Assembly: GCF_002161355.1 (NCBI RefSeq)
Contig: NZ_NFHL01000004.1
Coordinates: 124,001-188,000, forward strand
Reading direction: 5' to 3'
Source of the DNA: Lachnoclostridium sp. An76
GTDB lineage: Bacteria > Bacillota > Clostridia > Lachnospirales > Lachnospiraceae
Length of the DNA: 64,000 nucleotides
The position numbers and the translations under genes were made by a program. Below the pieces are notes generated by a model. The model worked only from the letters and a program-made list of their open reading frames with translations. It did not search any database and was not told the origin of the DNA. Below, one piece after another: positions 56,401 to 64,000 of the stretch; position 1 is the stretch's first letter; each line of letters opens with the position of its first letter.

Positions 56401-58219
56401 CCTGAAAGTGGGTGAGAGAACGGATGAAAGCATCACGGTATCGTGGAAAGAATCCACAGACGATACAGAGGTGACGGGATATAGGGTCTTTGTAGACGGC
56501 GAAGAAAAAGCTGACGTAACAGAAACAGAGTGTACGGTCAAAGGGCTGGAAGCAGGGACAGAGTACACGGTCAGCGTAAAAGCATATGACGCGGAAGGAA
56601 ATGAATCCGAAGCATCAGAAGCAGTAACAGTTACTACGCTGAGCGATAACTGCAGCCTTGTAGACAGTATGTACATGACGGACGAAGAATCCTTAGTGAT
56701 CTATGTGCCGTTTACGGAGAATAACCCGACGACTGCTGCGGAACTGCTTGGAAATGTAACGGTCGATGCGACGGCAGAGGCCGGAGTAGTGACTGGCGGT
56801 GACGAGTTCGGCGTTGACTGGGCTGTTGGTACAGATAAGATCGCAGAGAACATGCTTCTCCGCATTACCGCAGAGAATGGAGATACAAAGGACTATACGA
56901 TCCTCCAGAAAAACGAATACAGCTGGACAATGGACTACGCAGGACCGCAGCAGGGGAACGTGTGGTTCGGACAGATGAAGACAGGTGCAGACGGAGCATG
57001 GGGAAATATAGAAACTTATGACCCCACATACCCGAATTGGCAGGTTGACAAATATTACGGACCGGGCGTTGATGAGGAGAGTCATACTACTCCGGTCACG
57101 GATGAGACACATGGCCTTCTCTCAGCACCGCCGAATACGGATACCTATACAGCAATGGCGTTCCGCGCGCCGAAGACGGGAACGGTTTCCTTTGAGGTGA
57201 AGGATGATGAGCCATACCTGAGACAGGCTGGAAATGAAGACGGGACAGTGACACTTTCTCTCCTTGTGAATGACGAAGTAAAACAGTCTGTTACATTGGA
57301 GACGAGCCAGGTGAAGGCAGAAGGCTGGGAAAACTTTGACGAGATCGAAGTGACAGCGGGTGATTATGTCCGTGTGGCAGCAAAGACAAATGGAGGTGCA
57401 TCGAGGCCGTCTCTCCATGTGAGCCCGGTCATCACATATCGCGATGTTCAGGTAGAGGACACGACAGCACCAGGCGCACCGGGCAGTGTGACTGTGTCCG
57501 GTATCACAGCAGACAGCGCGGAAGTGGCATGGGAGAAGGCGTCTGACAACGTCGCGGTTGCCGGATACAATATTTACCTCGGCGACAGCGAAACTCCGGT
57601 GAACGGGGACCAGCTTGTGATGGGTCTTACTTACACACTGGAAGGACTGGATGCAGCGACAGAGTATACGGTCAAGGTTGAAGCGGTAGACACATCGGGT
57701 AATAAGTCAAAGACAAAGGCTGAGACGGACTTTACCACGTTGGAGGCGGAAGAGCCGGATAAGGAAGCTCCGACAAAGCCGACAGATGTAAAAGTAGATG
57801 CAAAGACAAAAGACAGTATCACGATCTCCTGGACAGCGTCAACGGACAATGTTGGCGTCAAGGGCTACAAAATCCTTGTGGACGGCATGGAAAAAGCGAA
57901 TGTAACAGAAGGGACAACCTGTACGATCACAGGGCTTGAGCCGGGAACAGAATACAAGATCGTTGTGATCGCTTATGACGCGATGAACAGTACAGCACCA
58001 TCAGACGTCCTTACAGTCAGCACACTTCCAGAGTCAGGGGAGGAGCCTGGCAAGGATCCGGAAGTAAAACCGGAAGATAAGCCTTCCAAAGATCCTGCGA
58101 AGGAAGAGGATAAGGCAGTGCAGACAGGCGATGCGGCTGACTTCTCGGTATGGGCGGCAGCGCTGCTCGTATCAGCGGGAGCGGTCATCGCAGTCAGAAT
58201 GAGGAAAAAGGAAAGCTAA
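53429..58219 (+). CDS. Large surface protein: beta-helix, duplicated novel module, four FN3 domains, anchor
   Basis: 1596 residues. Signal peptide ending near ATASAAG. Residues ~40-615 resemble a right-handed parallel beta-helix of the polysaccharide lyase/pectinase type (YYVSSEIGNDENSGTSEDQAF; many IEN, YNN and AHGNGDG repeats). An ~270-residue module is present twice (~617-886 and ~1073-1345; both contain YLRQ(T/A)GN, AMAFRAPK(S/T)GTV and Q(Q)GNVWF). FN3 pairs follow each copy (~888-1070, ~1347-1533). The end has a Lys/Pro/Glu spacer, VQTGD, a hydrophobic helix and MRKKES, a sortase-type anchor. Probably a glycan-binding or -cleaving protein; no catalytic residues can be assigned. AGGGAGGAAG precedes the ATG. 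Confidence 0.82.
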   Translation: MKRKWIAGALALALTATTVFAAAPATASAAGDGENDHGIGSGTTYYVSSEIGNDENSGTSEDQAFKTLDKINEITLKPGDRVLLEKGSVFNDQYLHIKGSGTEDQYIEVSTYGEDSERPVINTNGYGQWEQNYGTPLDNTNHKWHGTVSSSILLADVEYIEIRGLEITNDRVKGGPEGDKAYNAADAMDRTGVAGVAQNNGTIEHIVLDDLYIHDVDGNVYNKHMANGGIYFIVEKPENEGQTGIARYDDVQIRNCYLDTVNRWGIAVGYTYQWGKFTTAALSDATMKQYGSSNVLIENNYLRDVGGDAITTMYLDRPLVQYNVSEGAAKQINTTDYSQQQPVLDTTTGEPTGQYQGVGAGRVAAGIWPWKCKNAVFQYNECFNTMNAAHGNGDGQPWDADYGDGTNYQYNYSHGNTASTVMFCGVQSINNTFRYNISQNEDMGPLDPAGNTGNCHVYNNTFYIKEGLTHIWSTMHANNGPVTLENNIFYFAGDTPVNATNWNPSNNKAYDNNLYYNVTNVPGSDENAVNVAAGTEVLAAPGSGPTAAADNGQARLHEDPEETTVFDGYKLAENSPAINAGKIITDQNGFAIEHDFFGHKITATPEIGAAESDVPSVGLGSTVYMTDETDEGNKLIYIPFTDANSTTAGEVIMNVTTDDTAIVSVVEESGDAIGYTDAVAEGMKLRISDGGNNVNEYTIKQKNTYQWAKDYVHRQQGNVWFAQALIGDAWQNMTTVDKDGWPNWALDTYYGPGIDASQGTITGNDSTHGLISTPTNKETAEGTAMAFRAPKSGTVNFSVKDNEPYLRQTGNTGGSVKITLYVNGESRQECTMSVSGEKADFQDLNNIEVKQGDWIRVVATNIDSPSKGSVHITPTIVYQNVKADDTTAPRAPRNVDVSDIDKTTATVTWDEAIDNVGVTGYNIYLGDSEEALNGEELVTDRSYKLENLDAGTSYTVSVEAVDAAGNKSDKASADFTTVRDGDVTPPSAPTDLKVGERTDESITVSWKESTDDTEVTGYRVFVDGEEKADVTETECTVKGLEAGTEYTVSVKAYDAEGNESEASEAVTVTTLSDNCSLVDSMYMTDEESLVIYVPFTENNPTTAAELLGNVTVDATAEAGVVTGGDEFGVDWAVGTDKIAENMLLRITAENGDTKDYTILQKNEYSWTMDYAGPQQGNVWFGQMKTGADGAWGNIETYDPTYPNWQVDKYYGPGVDEESHTTPVTDETHGLLSAPPNTDTYTAMAFRAPKTGTVSFEVKDDEPYLRQAGNEDGTVTLSLLVNDEVKQSVTLETSQVKAEGWENFDEIEVTAGDYVRVAAKTNGGASRPSLHVSPVITYRDVQVEDTTAPGAPGSVTVSGITADSAEVAWEKASDNVAVAGYNIYLGDSETPVNGDQLVMGLTYTLEGLDAATEYTVKVEAVDTSGNKSKTKAETDFTTLEAEEPDKEAPTKPTDVKVDAKTKDSITISWTASTDNVGVKGYKILVDGMEKANVTEGTTCTITGLEPGTEYKIVVIAYDAMNSTAPSDVLTVSTLPESGEEPGKDPEVKPEDKPSKDPAKEEDKAVQTGDAADFSVWAAALLVSAGAVIAVRMRKKES

Positions 58220-58255
58220 GGCCTGGAAAGGGCAGAAGAAAACTGGATAAGACCA

Positions 58256-58297
58256 GGGAGGACCGCCTGCGGGGATGATACCTGCAGGCGGTCCTCT
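58256..58297. terminator. Terminator shared by the beta-helix and MATE genes
   Basis: gaccgcctgc (58261-58270) pairs with gcaggcggtc (58284-58293), extended by flanking agg/cct. T-rich sequence follows at some distance (58310-58317). It lies between two convergent genes. Confidence 0.65.
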
Positions 58298-58321
58298 CTG
58301 TCTGATGAAATTTTTTTGAGC

Positions 58322-59680
58322 TTACACAGAGAGGACGATGTCCCCATCCTTCTGCGAAAGCTCCCGCCGCAGCCGCAAAAGGATGACTGCTGACAGGACG
58401 GCAGCAAGGACGGACGTTCCGGCGAAATTGAGCCAGATGCCGGTGAGACCAAGTGGCCAGAGCGCGCCGATCAGTATCACGGGAAAAACCAGAGCCGTGG
58501 AAACAGAGATCAGGGATGCGGGCAGAGGTTTTTCTATGGCAAGCATATAGCTCTGGGTGGCAAAAGAAAACCATCGTGTAATGTAGGTGAGACTGAAAAG
58601 CCGGAGTGCTGTGACTGACATGGAGAGGATATCTTTGTCAGCACCGGAGATAAACAGCCGGGCTGCCTGCTCGGGAAAGAGGATCATGACCAGTACTGAC
58701 AAGAGGGACAGGATCCCGCTTGCTGTAAAGCAGCATGTTTCGATGGCGCGCACCCGGGTGTATTTTTTCGCTCCCCAGTTAAATCCGACTGCCGGCTGCA
58801 GTGAATCGCACATCCCGTAGAGAAGCGGCTGGATCAGACCTTCTGCAAACATGAGGATGCCATATACAGACACGGCCGTCTCGCCGCCGAGGCGGACAAG
58901 GATTACATTCATCAATATAGAAGTGATCCTGCCGGCGATGTTGTTCAGGAAATTCGGAGTTCCACATGTGATGATCTGCCGGATAAGACCTGGAGTAAAA
59001 TGCGGCCGGCAGAATCTGAGCGACGCCTTCCCTTTAAAAAAGGGAAGAAAGGCGACCACACTGCATATGCACATGCCGGAACATGTGGCAAGCGCTGCCG
59101 CCCATATGCCCCAGTGGAATATTCCGAGGAAAACAAATTCCAGCACAGCGCTCAGTACGGACATCAGGAGATTGACGAACAGACTGCCGCGTATATATCC
59201 GCAGATGCGCAGGAAATTGTCCACCGCGAAAATGATCGTTGTCACCGGGGAGCAGAGCGCGTAGACCCTCAGATACTGTACTGCGAGATCCGCGAAATCT
59301 CCTTCTGCTCCCATAAGCCGGATCAGGAGAGGCGCAGAAGCAAAAAGAGTGGCGCCGATCAGTACTCCGGCGGCGATGATCATAATGCATGCACAGGTAA
59401 AGAGGTTGTCTGCTTCCGCCTTCTGCTTTTTCCCCAGACTGATAGAAATGGGTATCGCCGAACCAACACCGATGAGGTCGGCGAGTGAGAAGTTGATGAT
59501 CACGAACGGCATGGAAAGGTTCAGCGCGGCAAATGCTGTTTCTCCCAGAAAATGTCCGACAAAGATCCCGTCCAGGGTGTAGTACAGGGCGCTGGCAAAC
59601 ATGCTTGCGGCTCCGGGCAGTGAAGCGAGCAAGAAGAGTTTTACGGGATGAGTTTTTATAAAAAGTTCTGTAGAATTCAT
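58322..59680 (-). CDS. MATE-family multidrug/cation antiporter
   Basis: 452 residues with about 12 membrane helices in two homologous halves. N-terminal FLLASLPGAASMFASALYYTLDGIFVGHFLGE and the mirrored RQIITCGTPNFLNNIAGRITSILMNVIL in the second half are MATE features. Likely exports cationic compounds with Na+ or H+. The start ATG has AAGGAG upstream. It lies 31 bp after the MarR-type gene on the same strand, so the two form an operon, probably under MarR control. Confidence 0.92.
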   Translation of the reverse strand: MNSTELFIKTHPVKLFLLASLPGAASMFASALYYTLDGIFVGHFLGETAFAALNLSMPFVIINFSLADLIGVGSAIPISISLGKKQKAEADNLFTCACIMIIAAGVLIGATLFASAPLLIRLMGAEGDFADLAVQYLRVYALCSPVTTIIFAVDNFLRICGYIRGSLFVNLLMSVLSAVLEFVFLGIFHWGIWAAALATCSGMCICSVVAFLPFFKGKASLRFCRPHFTPGLIRQIITCGTPNFLNNIAGRITSILMNVILVRLGGETAVSVYGILMFAEGLIQPLLYGMCDSLQPAVGFNWGAKKYTRVRAIETCCFTASGILSLLSVLVMILFPEQAARLFISGADKDILSMSVTALRLFSLTYITRWFSFATQSYMLAIEKPLPASLISVSTALVFPVILIGALWPLGLTGIWLNFAGTSVLAAVLSAVILLRLRRELSQKDGDIVLSV

Positions 59681-59711
59681 AAATGGCTCCTTGTTCTATG
59701 TTATGGCGATC

Positions 59712-60167
59712 CTATGTGTCGTCCGATATACGGCGGACATGCCGGCGCAGAAGCTCCGTATATTTTTTGGTGAGAGAGAGCAAATCTGTCCGCTCGTCAG
59801 GCGTCATGCACAAAAATGAGTCCTGCTCCGCCGCTGTCAGACGCGCGATGATTTTTTGGGTGAGGGTCAGTCCGTCTTCGGTAAGGGATACCAGTTTGTT
59901 CTTTTTATTGCCGGGGGCGGCTGTCAGGGAGATGATCCCCTGTCTTTCCAAAGACTTTAGTGCGGAGTTGACAGTCTGCGGCGGATAGTGCCACTCTGAG
60001 CACAGTTCCTTTTGTATATAGGAAGAGTTGTTTTCATAAAGGGAATACAGGATCCAGAGTATCGTGTCAGAGATCCCCTGTTCTTTTGCGTAAGAATGGT
60101 AGATATCATCCATTTCTTTGTAGAGTTGATTAAAAGCTGCAAGCTGGGCGGCGATAAGAGTTTTCAT
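59712..60167 (-). CDS. MarR-family transcriptional regulator
   Basis: 151 residues, typical MarR length. Winged helix: SSYIQKELCSEWHYPPQTVNSALKSLERQGIISL, then the wing KKNKLVSLTEDGLTLTQKII. N- and C-terminal helices form the dimer interface (FNQLYKEMDDIYHSYAKEQG). Upstream of and co-oriented with the MATE gene, so a local repressor released by a toxic ligand is the likely role. Confidence 0.9.
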   Translation of the reverse strand: MKTLIAAQLAAFNQLYKEMDDIYHSYAKEQGISDTILWILYSLYENNSSYIQKELCSEWHYPPQTVNSALKSLERQGIISLTAAPGNKKNKLVSLTEDGLTLTQKIIARLTAAEQDSFLCMTPDERTDLLSLTKKYTELLRRHVRRISDDT

Positions 60168-60325
60168 TAACAGATGTCTCCTTCTTTAAAGTATAAACAT
60201 TATGATATGGACCGTAATTTCAATTTGATCTGAAACAGGATTATAATCCGAAATCGGATAAAAGTCAACAAAAGATAAAATGTTTGGATTGTACTGAAAA
60301 AAATACAATTTTTCTCAAAAACCTC

Positions 60326-60354
60326 TTGAAATAAATCCCATCATCTTATATACT
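60326..60354 (+). promoter_or_regulatory. Predicted promoter of the S10 operon
   Basis: TTGAAA (60326-60331), 17-bp spacer, TATACT (60349-60354). Transcription from about 60361 gives a leader near 273 nt. Confidence 0.65.
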
Positions 60355-60360
60355 GGTAGA

Positions 60361-60633
60361 GCTGTGACATGATAGCGATGAAGCGTGAGGTTGCCGCCGG
60401 GGCAAAATAATAAACAACGGCGGGTTTTCCGTGGAGCGAATGTCAAGTTAGGAAACTGGCGACAAGTCACTGTACGAATCACAACAGTATCTCGTACCTG
60501 CGTGTGGATAGAACCACTGCGCGAGTTGAAGGGACGGGAGCGCCGTGTATGTTTCTCACGACACACACGGGAGAGTGTACAGTCACCGCTTGTCGTACTG
60601 AGTTACAAGTACGAAAAGGAGGCGACTTTTTTT
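60361..60633 (+). promoter_or_regulatory. Long structured leader of the S10 operon
   Basis: Contains a long-range pairing: cgacaagtcactgtac (60460-60475) with gtacagtcaccgcttgtcg (60577-60595), with small bulges, and a second stem cgtact (60594-60599) with agtacg (60608-60613) directly before the AAAGGAGG of rpsJ. An open frame runs through it but has no ribosome site and does not extend S10. It may be an autoregulatory leader, as S10 leaders are in other bacteria (L4 in E. coli), though of unknown type here. Confidence 0.5.
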
Positions 60634-60951
60634 ATGGCAAGTCAAGTAATGAGAATCACACTGAAAGCGTATGATCATCAGCTCGTTGATGCATCCGCAA
60701 AGAAAATCATCGAAACTGTAAAAAAGAACGGTTCACAGGTGAGCGGACCGGTGCCGCTGCCGACTAAGAAAGAGGTAGTGACGATCCTGAGAGCAGTACA
60801 CAAGTACAAAGACTCCAGAGAGCAGTTCGAGCAGAGGACTCATAAAAGGCTGATCGATATCATCACACCGACCCAGAAGACGGTTGATGCACTTTCCAGA
60901 CTGGAAATGCCGGCGGGTGTGTACATTGATATCAAAATGAAGTCCAAATAA
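60634..60951 (+). CDS. rpsJ: 30S ribosomal protein S10
   Basis: 105 residues from the ATG at 60634 ([19 protein letters not shown]), with AAAGGAGG upstream. Core [39 protein letters not shown]. Also NusE, a partner of NusB in antitermination. First gene of the S10 operon. The longer in-frame ATG at 60385 lies in the leader and is rejected. Confidence 0.98.
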   Translation: MASQVMRITLKAYDHQLVDASAKKIIETVKKNGSQVSGPVPLPTKKEVVTILRAVHKYKDSREQFEQRTHKRLIDIITPTQKTVDALSRLEMPAGVYIDIKMKSK

Positions 60952-61041
60952 GACGGACATCTACATTATTAAAGCAGTAACGTCCTAACATTTAGGATGA
61001 GCGCATGAGCGCTCCGCTGTAAATCACAGGAGGTAATCATA

Positions 61042-61725
61042 ATGAAGAAAGCTATCTTAGCTACAAAAGTTGGTATGACTCAGATCTTCAACAACGAAGA
61101 CGGAAGTCTGATCCCGGTAACAGTCCTTCAGGCTGGCCCGTGTGTGGTAACACAGGTGAAGACAGTTGAGAACGACGGCTACAAAGCTGTACAGGTCGGA
61201 TTCGTTGACAAGAAAGAGAAGATCGTCACAAAAGACGGAAGCGGCAAAAAGCAGATCGCACACAGAAACGGTGTGACAAAAGCTGAGAAGGGACACTTCG
61301 ACAAGGCAGGCGTTTCCGGAAAGAGATATGTAAAAGAGTTCAGATTTGACAATGCAGAGGAATATGCTCTGGCTCAGGAGATCAAGGCTGACATCTTCGC
61401 AGTGGGCGACCACATCGACGCGACAGCGATCTCCAAGGGTAAAGGTTTCCAGGGTGCGATCAAGCGCCACGGACAGAGCAGAGGACCTATGACACACGGT
61501 TCCAAGTTCCACCGTCACGCTGGTTCTAACGGTGCTGCATCCGATCCGAGCAAGGTATTCAAAGGAAAGAAGATGCCCGGACAGATGGGTAACAAGAAGA
61601 TCACAGTCCAGAATCTCGAGGTCGTAAGAGTAGACGCAGAGAACAACCTGCTCCTGATCAAAGGTTCTGTACCGGGACCGAAGAAATGCCTCGTAACGAT
61701 CAAAGAATCCGTTAAGAGCTGCTAA
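61042..61725 (+). CDS. rplC: 50S ribosomal protein L3
   Basis: 227 residues. [21 protein letters not shown] start, central [22 protein letters not shown] and [21 protein letters not shown] loops that reach toward the peptidyl transferase centre. AGGAGG precedes the ATG. The 90-bp gap to rpsJ holds no gene. Confidence 0.98.
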   Translation: MKKAILATKVGMTQIFNNEDGSLIPVTVLQAGPCVVTQVKTVENDGYKAVQVGFVDKKEKIVTKDGSGKKQIAHRNGVTKAEKGHFDKAGVSGKRYVKEFRFDNAEEYALAQEIKADIFAVGDHIDATAISKGKGFQGAIKRHGQSRGPMTHGSKFHRHAGSNGAASDPSKVFKGKKMPGQMGNKKITVQNLEVVRVDAENNLLLIKGSVPGPKKCLVTIKESVKSC

Positions 61726-61755
61726 GGGTGACAATAAGAAAGGAGGAACACACAG

Positions 61756-62376
61756 ATGGCAAAAGTATCTGTTTACAATATCGAAGGTAAAGAAGTTGAT
61801 ACCATCGAACTGAACGATGCTGTATTCGGTGTTGAGGTAAACGAGCACCTGGTGCACATGGCAGTCGTAAATCAGCTTGCAAACAATCGTCAGGGAACAC
61901 AGAAAGCTAAGACACGTTCTGAAGTTTCCGGCGGCGGAAGAAAACCGTGGAGACAGAAAGGAACAGGCCACGCAAGACAGGGTTCAACAAGAGCTCCGCA
62001 GTGGACAGGCGGCGGCGTAGTATTCGCTCCGGTTCCGAGAGACTACTCCTTCAAGATGAATAAGAAAGAGAAGAGAGCAGCCCTGAAATCCGCTCTTACT
62101 TCCAGAGTAGAAGAGAACAAGTTCATCGTTGTTGACGAGCTGAAGTTCGACGAGATCAAGACAAAGAACTTCCAGAATGTCCTGAACAACCTGAACGTAA
62201 ATAAAGCGCTGGTTGTGCTTGAGGACGGAAACGCAAACGCAGAGATCTCTGCAAAGAACATTCCGGACGTAAAGACAGCCCGCACAAACACGATCAACGT
62301 ATATGACATCCTGAAATACAACACAGTGATCGCAACGAAAGCTGCTGTTGCTGCAATCGAGGAGGTGTACGCATAA
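61756..62376 (+). CDS. rplD: 50S ribosomal protein L4
   Basis: 206 residues. [25 protein letters not shown] is the conserved tunnel-lining loop, with globular domain ends [16 protein letters not shown] and [20 protein letters not shown]. In E. coli L4 represses its own operon; here the structured leader upstream of rpsJ would be the place to test that. The stop overlaps the rplW start by one base. Confidence 0.98.
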   Translation: MAKVSVYNIEGKEVDTIELNDAVFGVEVNEHLVHMAVVNQLANNRQGTQKAKTRSEVSGGGRKPWRQKGTGHARQGSTRAPQWTGGGVVFAPVPRDYSFKMNKKEKRAALKSALTSRVEENKFIVVDELKFDEIKTKNFQNVLNNLNVNKALVVLEDGNANAEISAKNIPDVKTARTNTINVYDILKYNTVIATKAAVAAIEEVYA

Positions 62377-62675
62377 TGGCAAACATTCAGTATTATGATG
62401 TGATCCTTAAACCGGTCATCACAGAGAAGAGCATGGATCTGATGGCTGACAAGAAATATACATTCCTTGTACACACAGAGGCTACAAAGAATCAGATCAA
62501 AGAAGCTGTTGAGAAAATGTTCGAGGGAACAAAAGTAAAGAGCGTCAACACCATGAATCTTGACGGAAAGACCAAGAGACGCGGCATGACATTCGGAAAG
62601 ACAGCAAAGACAAAGAAAGCGATCGTACAGCTTACAGAAGACAGCAAAGATATTGAGATCTTTGAGGGCCTGTAA
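62376..62675 (+). CDS. rplW: 50S ribosomal protein L23
   Basis: 99 residues. [22 protein letters not shown] start and the loop [22 protein letters not shown]. Lies at the tunnel exit and docks signal recognition particle and trigger factor. Its start is coupled to rplD (TAATG). Confidence 0.98.
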   Translation: MANIQYYDVILKPVITEKSMDLMADKKYTFLVHTEATKNQIKEAVEKMFEGTKVKSVNTMNLDGKTKRRGMTFGKTAKTKKAIVQLTEDSKDIEIFEGL

Positions 62676-62877
62676 GCACTGAACACTTGGCGAAGCCAAG
62701 CGTCAGCGCAGGCTGAGTCTAGTGAGAAGGCTGCTCCCAAGCGTTAGTGAACCCGAGCCGCAGGCGAAGGGTGAGCTTAGGCGCACGGAGCCTGAGATCC
62801 TTTGATGAGAGTTCATCAATCTAAACGGTGCAATTCCGTGAAACGAATAATTAGAGCAGACGAAAGGAGAGACAGTA
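62676..62877 (+). repeat. rplW-rplB spacer related to the rpsL-rpsG repeats
   Basis: 202 bp without a gene. It begins with gaacacttggcg.. and reaches ..gtctagtgagaag (62682-62728), the same outer sequence as the repeat at 26353-26390, but with a longer internal arm (gaagccaagcgtcagcgcaggctgag). More GAGCC/GGCTC-type pairings follow. It appears to be a diverged or composite member of the same palindromic family. Confidence 0.5.
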
Positions 62878-63720
62878 ATGGGAATCAAAACCTATAACCC
62901 ATATACACCTTCCAGAAGACAGATGACAGGGTCTGATTTCTCTGAGATCACAAAGACAACTCCTGAGAAATCCCTCCTGGATTCAAAGAAAAGAAACGCA
63001 GGCCGCAACGCACAGGGTAAGATCACTGTAAGACACCGCGGCGGCGGAGCTAAGAAGAAATATAGAATCGTAGACTTCAAGAGAAATAAAGACGGAATTC
63101 CGGCTAAGGTCATCGGTATCGAGTACGATCCGAACAGAAGCGCGAACATCGCTCTGATCTGCTACGCAGACGGCGAGAAAGCTTACATCCTTGCACCGGA
63201 AGGACTGAAAGACGGCATGACTGTCATGAACGGCGCAGAGGCAGAGGTAAGAGTAGGAAACTGCCTTCCGCTTTCCGAGATCCCGGTTGGTACTCAGGTA
63301 CACAACATCGAGCTTTACCCGGGAAGAGGCGGACAGCTCGTACGTTCCGCAGGAAACAGCGCGCAGCTCATGGCGAAAGAAGGAAAATATGCAACACTGA
63401 GACTTCCGTCAGGTGAGATGAGAATGGTTCCGATCATCTGCCGCGCATCTGTAGGTGTGGTAGGAAACGGGGAGCACAACCTGATCAACATCGGTAAAGC
63501 GGGACGCAAGCGCCACATGGGTATCCGCCCGACAGTGCGCGGTTCTGTTATGAACCCGAACGACCATCCGCACGGTGGTGGTGAAGGTAAGACTGGTATC
63601 GGCCGCCCGGGTCCGTGTACTCCGTGGGGTAAACCGGCACTTGGTCTTAAGACCCGCAAGAAGAAAAAAGCTTCCAACAAGCTGATCGTAAGAAGAAGAG
63701 ACGGAAAAGCGATTAAATAA
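62878..63720 (+). CDS. rplB: 50S ribosomal protein L2
   Basis: 280 residues. [21 protein letters not shown] start, [20 protein letters not shown], and the C-terminal [22 protein letters not shown] containing the conserved His region near the peptidyl transferase centre. GAAAGGAGAG precedes the ATG. Confidence 0.98.
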   Translation: MGIKTYNPYTPSRRQMTGSDFSEITKTTPEKSLLDSKKRNAGRNAQGKITVRHRGGGAKKKYRIVDFKRNKDGIPAKVIGIEYDPNRSANIALICYADGEKAYILAPEGLKDGMTVMNGAEAEVRVGNCLPLSEIPVGTQVHNIELYPGRGGQLVRSAGNSAQLMAKEGKYATLRLPSGEMRMVPIICRASVGVVGNGEHNLINIGKAGRKRHMGIRPTVRGSVMNPNDHPHGGGEGKTGIGRPGPCTPWGKPALGLKTRKKKKASNKLIVRRRDGKAIK

Positions 63721-63746
63721 TCAGATTCACAAGGAGGTTAGAACCT

Positions 63747-64000
63747 ATGGCTCGCTCACTTAAAAAAGGACCATTTGCAGACGCTCACTTACTGAAAAAA
63801 GTTGACGCTATGAATGCATCTGGCGATAAATCAGTTATTAAGACATGGTCACGCCGTTCTACGATCTTCCCGTCATTCGTCGGCCACACATTTGCCGTAC
63901 ATGACGGAAGAAGACATGTGCCGGTATATGTTACAGAGGACATGGTAGGACACAAACTCGGTGAGTTCGTTGCGACAAGAACTTACAGAGGCCACGGCAA
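63747..64000 (+). CDS. rpsS: 30S ribosomal protein S19 (3' end outside window)
   Basis: Starts at the ATG at 63747 behind AAGGAGG. Reads [19 protein letters not shown], then [20 protein letters not shown] and [17 protein letters not shown] before the window ends. About 84 of the usual ~92 residues are visible. Next in the standard S10 order. Confidence 0.97.
   Translation, partial: MARSLKKGPFADAHLLKKVDAMNASGDKSVIKTWSRRSTIFPSFVGHTFAVHDGRRHVPVYVTEDMVGHKLGEFVATRTYRGHG

Noticed and set aside
60385..60633. N-terminal extension of S10 by 83 residues
   Set aside because: It lies in the structured leader, has no ribosome site, and S10 begins normally at [13 protein letters not shown] with a strong AAAGGAGG.

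Overview
The window reads as a chromosomal segment of a spore-forming, anaerobic, Gram-positive gut-type Bacillota, most likely a Lachnospiraceae (Clostridium cluster XIVa) member. The evidence is SpoVG, T-box leaders on aminoacyl-tRNA synthetase genes, the [FeFe]-hydrogenase maturase HydF, the GlgC/GlgD pair, ECF transporter genes next to truA, large sortase-type surface proteins acting on host glycans, and strong AGGAGG ribosome binding sites. The species cannot be named from sequence alone.

Layout. 1-6.9 kb (minus strand): a KdpD/KdpE-like two-component pair, then prs, a DnaC/DnaI-type helicase loader and a DnaD-like replication protein as a coupled operon with DnaA-box-like sites upstream, then murC. 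7.1-9.9 kb: glgC-glgD and spoVG. 9.9-12.3 kb is a decayed patch: a 667-bp element built of nested inverted repeats, a truncated AraC gene and a broken Rpn-type gene. 12.3-15.6 kb: an RluA-type pseudouridine synthase and an XpaC-TelA pair. 15.8-18.6 kb: an AT-rich three-gene cassette with its own promoter (nitrilase-fold protein, winged-helix protein, small helical protein). 18.6-25.6 kb: T-box-proS, a SWIM/SNF2 helicase and cysK. 25.7-30.7 kb: the str operon (rpsL, rpsG, fusA, tuf), with hairpin repeats in the rpsL-rpsG spacer.

30.7-60.2 kb separates the str operon from the S10 operon. It holds repeat copies and a gene remnant, an AAA/DUF4143 ATPase, yitT, ecfA1-ecfA2-ecfT-truA, an IS1634-like element flanked by a 409-bp direct duplication of the truA 3' end, nagB, cutC, a GH123-like surface glycosidase, T-box-tyrS, hydF, a PutP-type symporter, an AraC regulator, a secreted hypothetical, an IS110-family element with a long structured 3' region, a 1596-residue beta-helix/FN3 surface protein and a MarR-MATE pair. 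60.3-64 kb: the S10 operon starts (rpsJ, rplC, rplD, rplW, rplB, rpsS cut by the window end) behind a structured leader.

Main themes. Translation and replication genes form the backbone. Surface proteins, NagB and PutP suggest amino-sugar and amino-acid scavenging from host glycoproteins. Mobile and repeat DNA is abundant: two complete insertion sequences of different chemistry, several families of palindromic intergenic repeats (two of them inside ribosomal-protein operons), and at least three gene remnants. The best candidate for an undescribed system is the nitrilase-winged helix-helical protein cassette at 15.8-18.6 kb. The cleanest molecular event is the IS1634-like insertion with its very long target duplication.
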